Of a stretch of 55,321 nucleotides of DNA, positions 53,932 through 55,321 are shown in pieces. Both the position numbers and the translations under genes were made by a program. The notes below the pieces were generated by a model. The model made no database searches. It was not told the origin of the DNA and saw only the letters and a list, made by a program, of their open reading frames with translations. Position 1 is the stretch's first letter. Each line of letters starts with the position of its first letter. The DNA comes from Rhodospirillales bacterium (GTDB taxonomy: Bacteria; Pseudomonadota; Alphaproteobacteria; Rhodospirillales; JAPHRK01), in contig JAPHRK010000045.1 in the NCBI GenBank assembly GCA_026196105.1, positions 1 to 55,321 on the forward strand, in the 5' to 3' direction.

Positions 53932-54126
53932 AATTTTGCCTCCTGTGTTATCGTTTGGTTTGTTTTTCTCTTAACTTTGAGTGTTTAAATTATTCTAATA
54001 AGTCGAGCCTATGTTGGAGTGAGCCATGATGCAAGTATTAGGTCATATGGCCTTAGTTAACTAAAATTCCAATATTTCTTCGTGCAAAGCCTGCCTTCTG
54101 ACCAAGATGGACTAAGCCAAAATAGG
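53932..54126. other. 195-bp gap upstream of dctP
   Basis: On the minus strand this carries the dctP leader and its AGGAGG ribosome binding site. An AT-rich stretch (TTATTAGAATAATTTAAACAC) lies in the promoter region. No clear -35/-10 pair, terminator or RNA gene was recognised, so the CoA-transferase and dctP may share a transcript. Confidence 0.35.
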
Positions 54127-55314
54127 TTAGGAGGTTTCACTAACAGCTCCATTCTCAAATAATAGGCTGATTTGATCTTTTTCTATTCCCAATTCCTGTA
54201 GGATTTCTAAGGAATGTTGTCCAATTTTAGGTGCTGGCTTATCATCTGTGGTTTGAACATCTTCAACCAGGAACGGTGATCGAATCGTGCGAATTTCACC
54301 TTCAGTAGGATGATCAACCTCTTGGAAAAAACCGGTTTCATTAAGGTGCGGATCATTAAGTAAACCGTCTAAATCGTTTACAGGAGAGCACGGAATTTCC
54401 AGGCGTTTTAGCTCACTCAACCACTCTACAGTTGTGCGTTCCATCATAATTTCAGCCAAGGTCCCATAGAGTTTGCCAATGTTCTGACTTCGTGAAGTGG
54501 GGTTTTGGATCCAATCTGCATTCGCGAGGTCTTCACGGTCTGCTAAAATAAAGAATTTCTTCCAATGTTGACCGTTGTAGGGCAGGACAGCGATGTAATC
54601 ATCTTTGGTTTTGTATGGCTTGCGATAGGGGCTAAGAACGCGCGCATAACCGGAGTCGCCCGTTTCGGGGCGGAACGTTAGAGCATCTAGGTGTTCAACG
54701 TAGAGGAAAGATAGCACACTCTCAAACATAGGTGTTTCGATATAACACCCCTCATCGCTGCTTTGTCTTTTTGCCAACCCTCCTAGAACGGCGAGGGAAA
54801 GATGCAGCCCAGCGATTTTGTCACAGACCACCGTTGGAAAAAACTGTGGCTCCCCTTCGTCGGTTGCATTTAAGCGCCCAATTCCTGTAGCGGCCTGGAT
54901 CACATCATCATAAGCGGGATAATCCGCATAAGGACCTGATTGTCCATAACCAGGGCCAGTACAGTAAATGAGTTTTGGATTAACCGACTTGAGGTCTTGA
55001 TAAGAGAGGCCTAATCGTGCGGCTGCCTGAGGTCGCATGTTGTGAACGAACACATCGGCACTTTTTATCAGGTCTATCATCACTGCGTGCCCACCCTCAG
55101 ATTTAAGGTCCAAGGCAATAGAGCGTTTGTTGCGATTGCAATTCATAAAGCCAGGAGCCATGCCGGGAGTACGTGACGTTGAACTATTGCGAAATAAGTC
55201 GCCACTGGGGGGCTCGACTTTAATGACATCAGCACCCATGTCGCCGAGAATTTGTGTGGCGTATGGCCCTAGAACAATCGTCGTCAGATCAATAACTCGA
55301 CAACCTTGCAACAT
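54127..55314 (-). CDS. Class III (CaiB/BaiF) CoA-transferase, possibly truncated at the window edge
   Basis: Family III CoA-transferase. The N-terminal VIDLTTIVLGPYATQILGD and VEPPSGD are typical. The catalytic Asp is D165 (VVCDKIAGLH), and NRNKRSIALDL near 61-71 is the CoA-site signature. It moves CoA between carboxylic acids such as formyl-CoA/oxalate or carnitine derivatives; the acid is not known. ATG at 55314 gives 395 aa, but the frame stays open to the window edge, so a few more residues may lie outside. It is followed by a TRAP operon on the same strand, suggesting import and activation of one organic acid. Confidence 0.92.
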   Translation of the reverse strand: MLQGCRVIDLTTIVLGPYATQILGDMGADVIKVEPPSGDLFRNSSTSRTPGMAPGFMNCNRNKRSIALDLKSEGGHAVMIDLIKSADVFVHNMRPQAAARLGLSYQDLKSVNPKLIYCTGPGYGQSGPYADYPAYDDVIQAATGIGRLNATDEGEPQFFPTVVCDKIAGLHLSLAVLGGLAKRQSSDEGCYIETPMFESVLSFLYVEHLDALTFRPETGDSGYARVLSPYRKPYKTKDDYIAVLPYNGQHWKKFFILADREDLANADWIQNPTSRSQNIGKLYGTLAEIMMERTTVEWLSELKRLEIPCSPVNDLDGLLNDPHLNETGFFQEVDHPTEGEIRTIRSPFLVEDVQTTDDKPAPKIGQHSLEILQELGIEKDQISLLFENGAVSETS

Positions 55315-55321
55315 ATCGAAC

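Overview
The window reads as a chromosomal segment of a free-living, aerobic, probably marine alphaproteobacterium. I infer this from the atpHAGDC operon lying just downstream of priA, with DUF484-xerC on the opposite strand, from aerobic (CobN-type) cobalamin genes, a TRAP transporter and moderate GC. A Rhodospirillales- or Kiloniellales-like lineage is a guess. There are no phage genes, transposases or CRISPR arrays; nearly everything is intact housekeeping or metabolic sequence.

Layout. 1-0.9 kb: a bacteriohemerythrin. 0.9-11.5 kb: late cobalamin synthesis. A minus-strand run cobS-cobC-cobU-cobW-cobN-cobO, then a SYLF-domain lipoprotein-like gene overlapping cobQ, with cobT divergent. 11.5-21 kb: an ABC permease without its ATPase, an orphan hybrid of PDC-like sensor and histidine kinase, an Old Yellow Enzyme homologue facing an HxlR regulator, the DUF484-xerC-DUF2937 operon and one unrecognised gene. 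21.2-28.7 kb: priA and the F1 ATPase operon, closed by a clear terminator. 28.8-41.7 kb: mixed genes (YbjQ, a hydrolase-OsmC fusion, an EamA exporter, uvrB, a class III adenylate cyclase, a DUF4145 protein, an SDR, Nudix, CYTH, TrkH, FolE). This part holds a 264-bp element with 32-bp terminal inverted repeats against the SDR gene, and a REP-like repeat.

41.8-48.1 kb: apaG with a secreted protein and a radical SAM gene. Then comes a visibly rearranged stretch: a decayed copy of an SDR gene's 5' end, a peroxiredoxin/TetR divergent pair with two matching palindromes, a start-less open frame, the intact SDR, and two convergent DsbA/HCCA-isomerase-like genes around a tRNA-Gly(CCC). 48.1-50.7 kb: a bufferin-type operon (bufA-bufB-bufC-doxX) with its own terminator, predicted to make a cysteine-modified, metal-binding secreted peptide. 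50.8-55.3 kb: a TRAP transporter (dctP-dctQ-dctM) and a class III CoA-transferase at the window edge.

The most interesting items are the bufferin operon, the structured 264-bp inverted-repeat element at 38053-38316, and the partial SDR duplication flanking the peroxiredoxin/TetR pair. Reassigned starts, based on Shine-Dalgarno position or overlaps, are given for cobU, cobC, atpH, the cyclase, both SDRs, Nudix, CYTH, the radical SAM gene, bufA and dctM.
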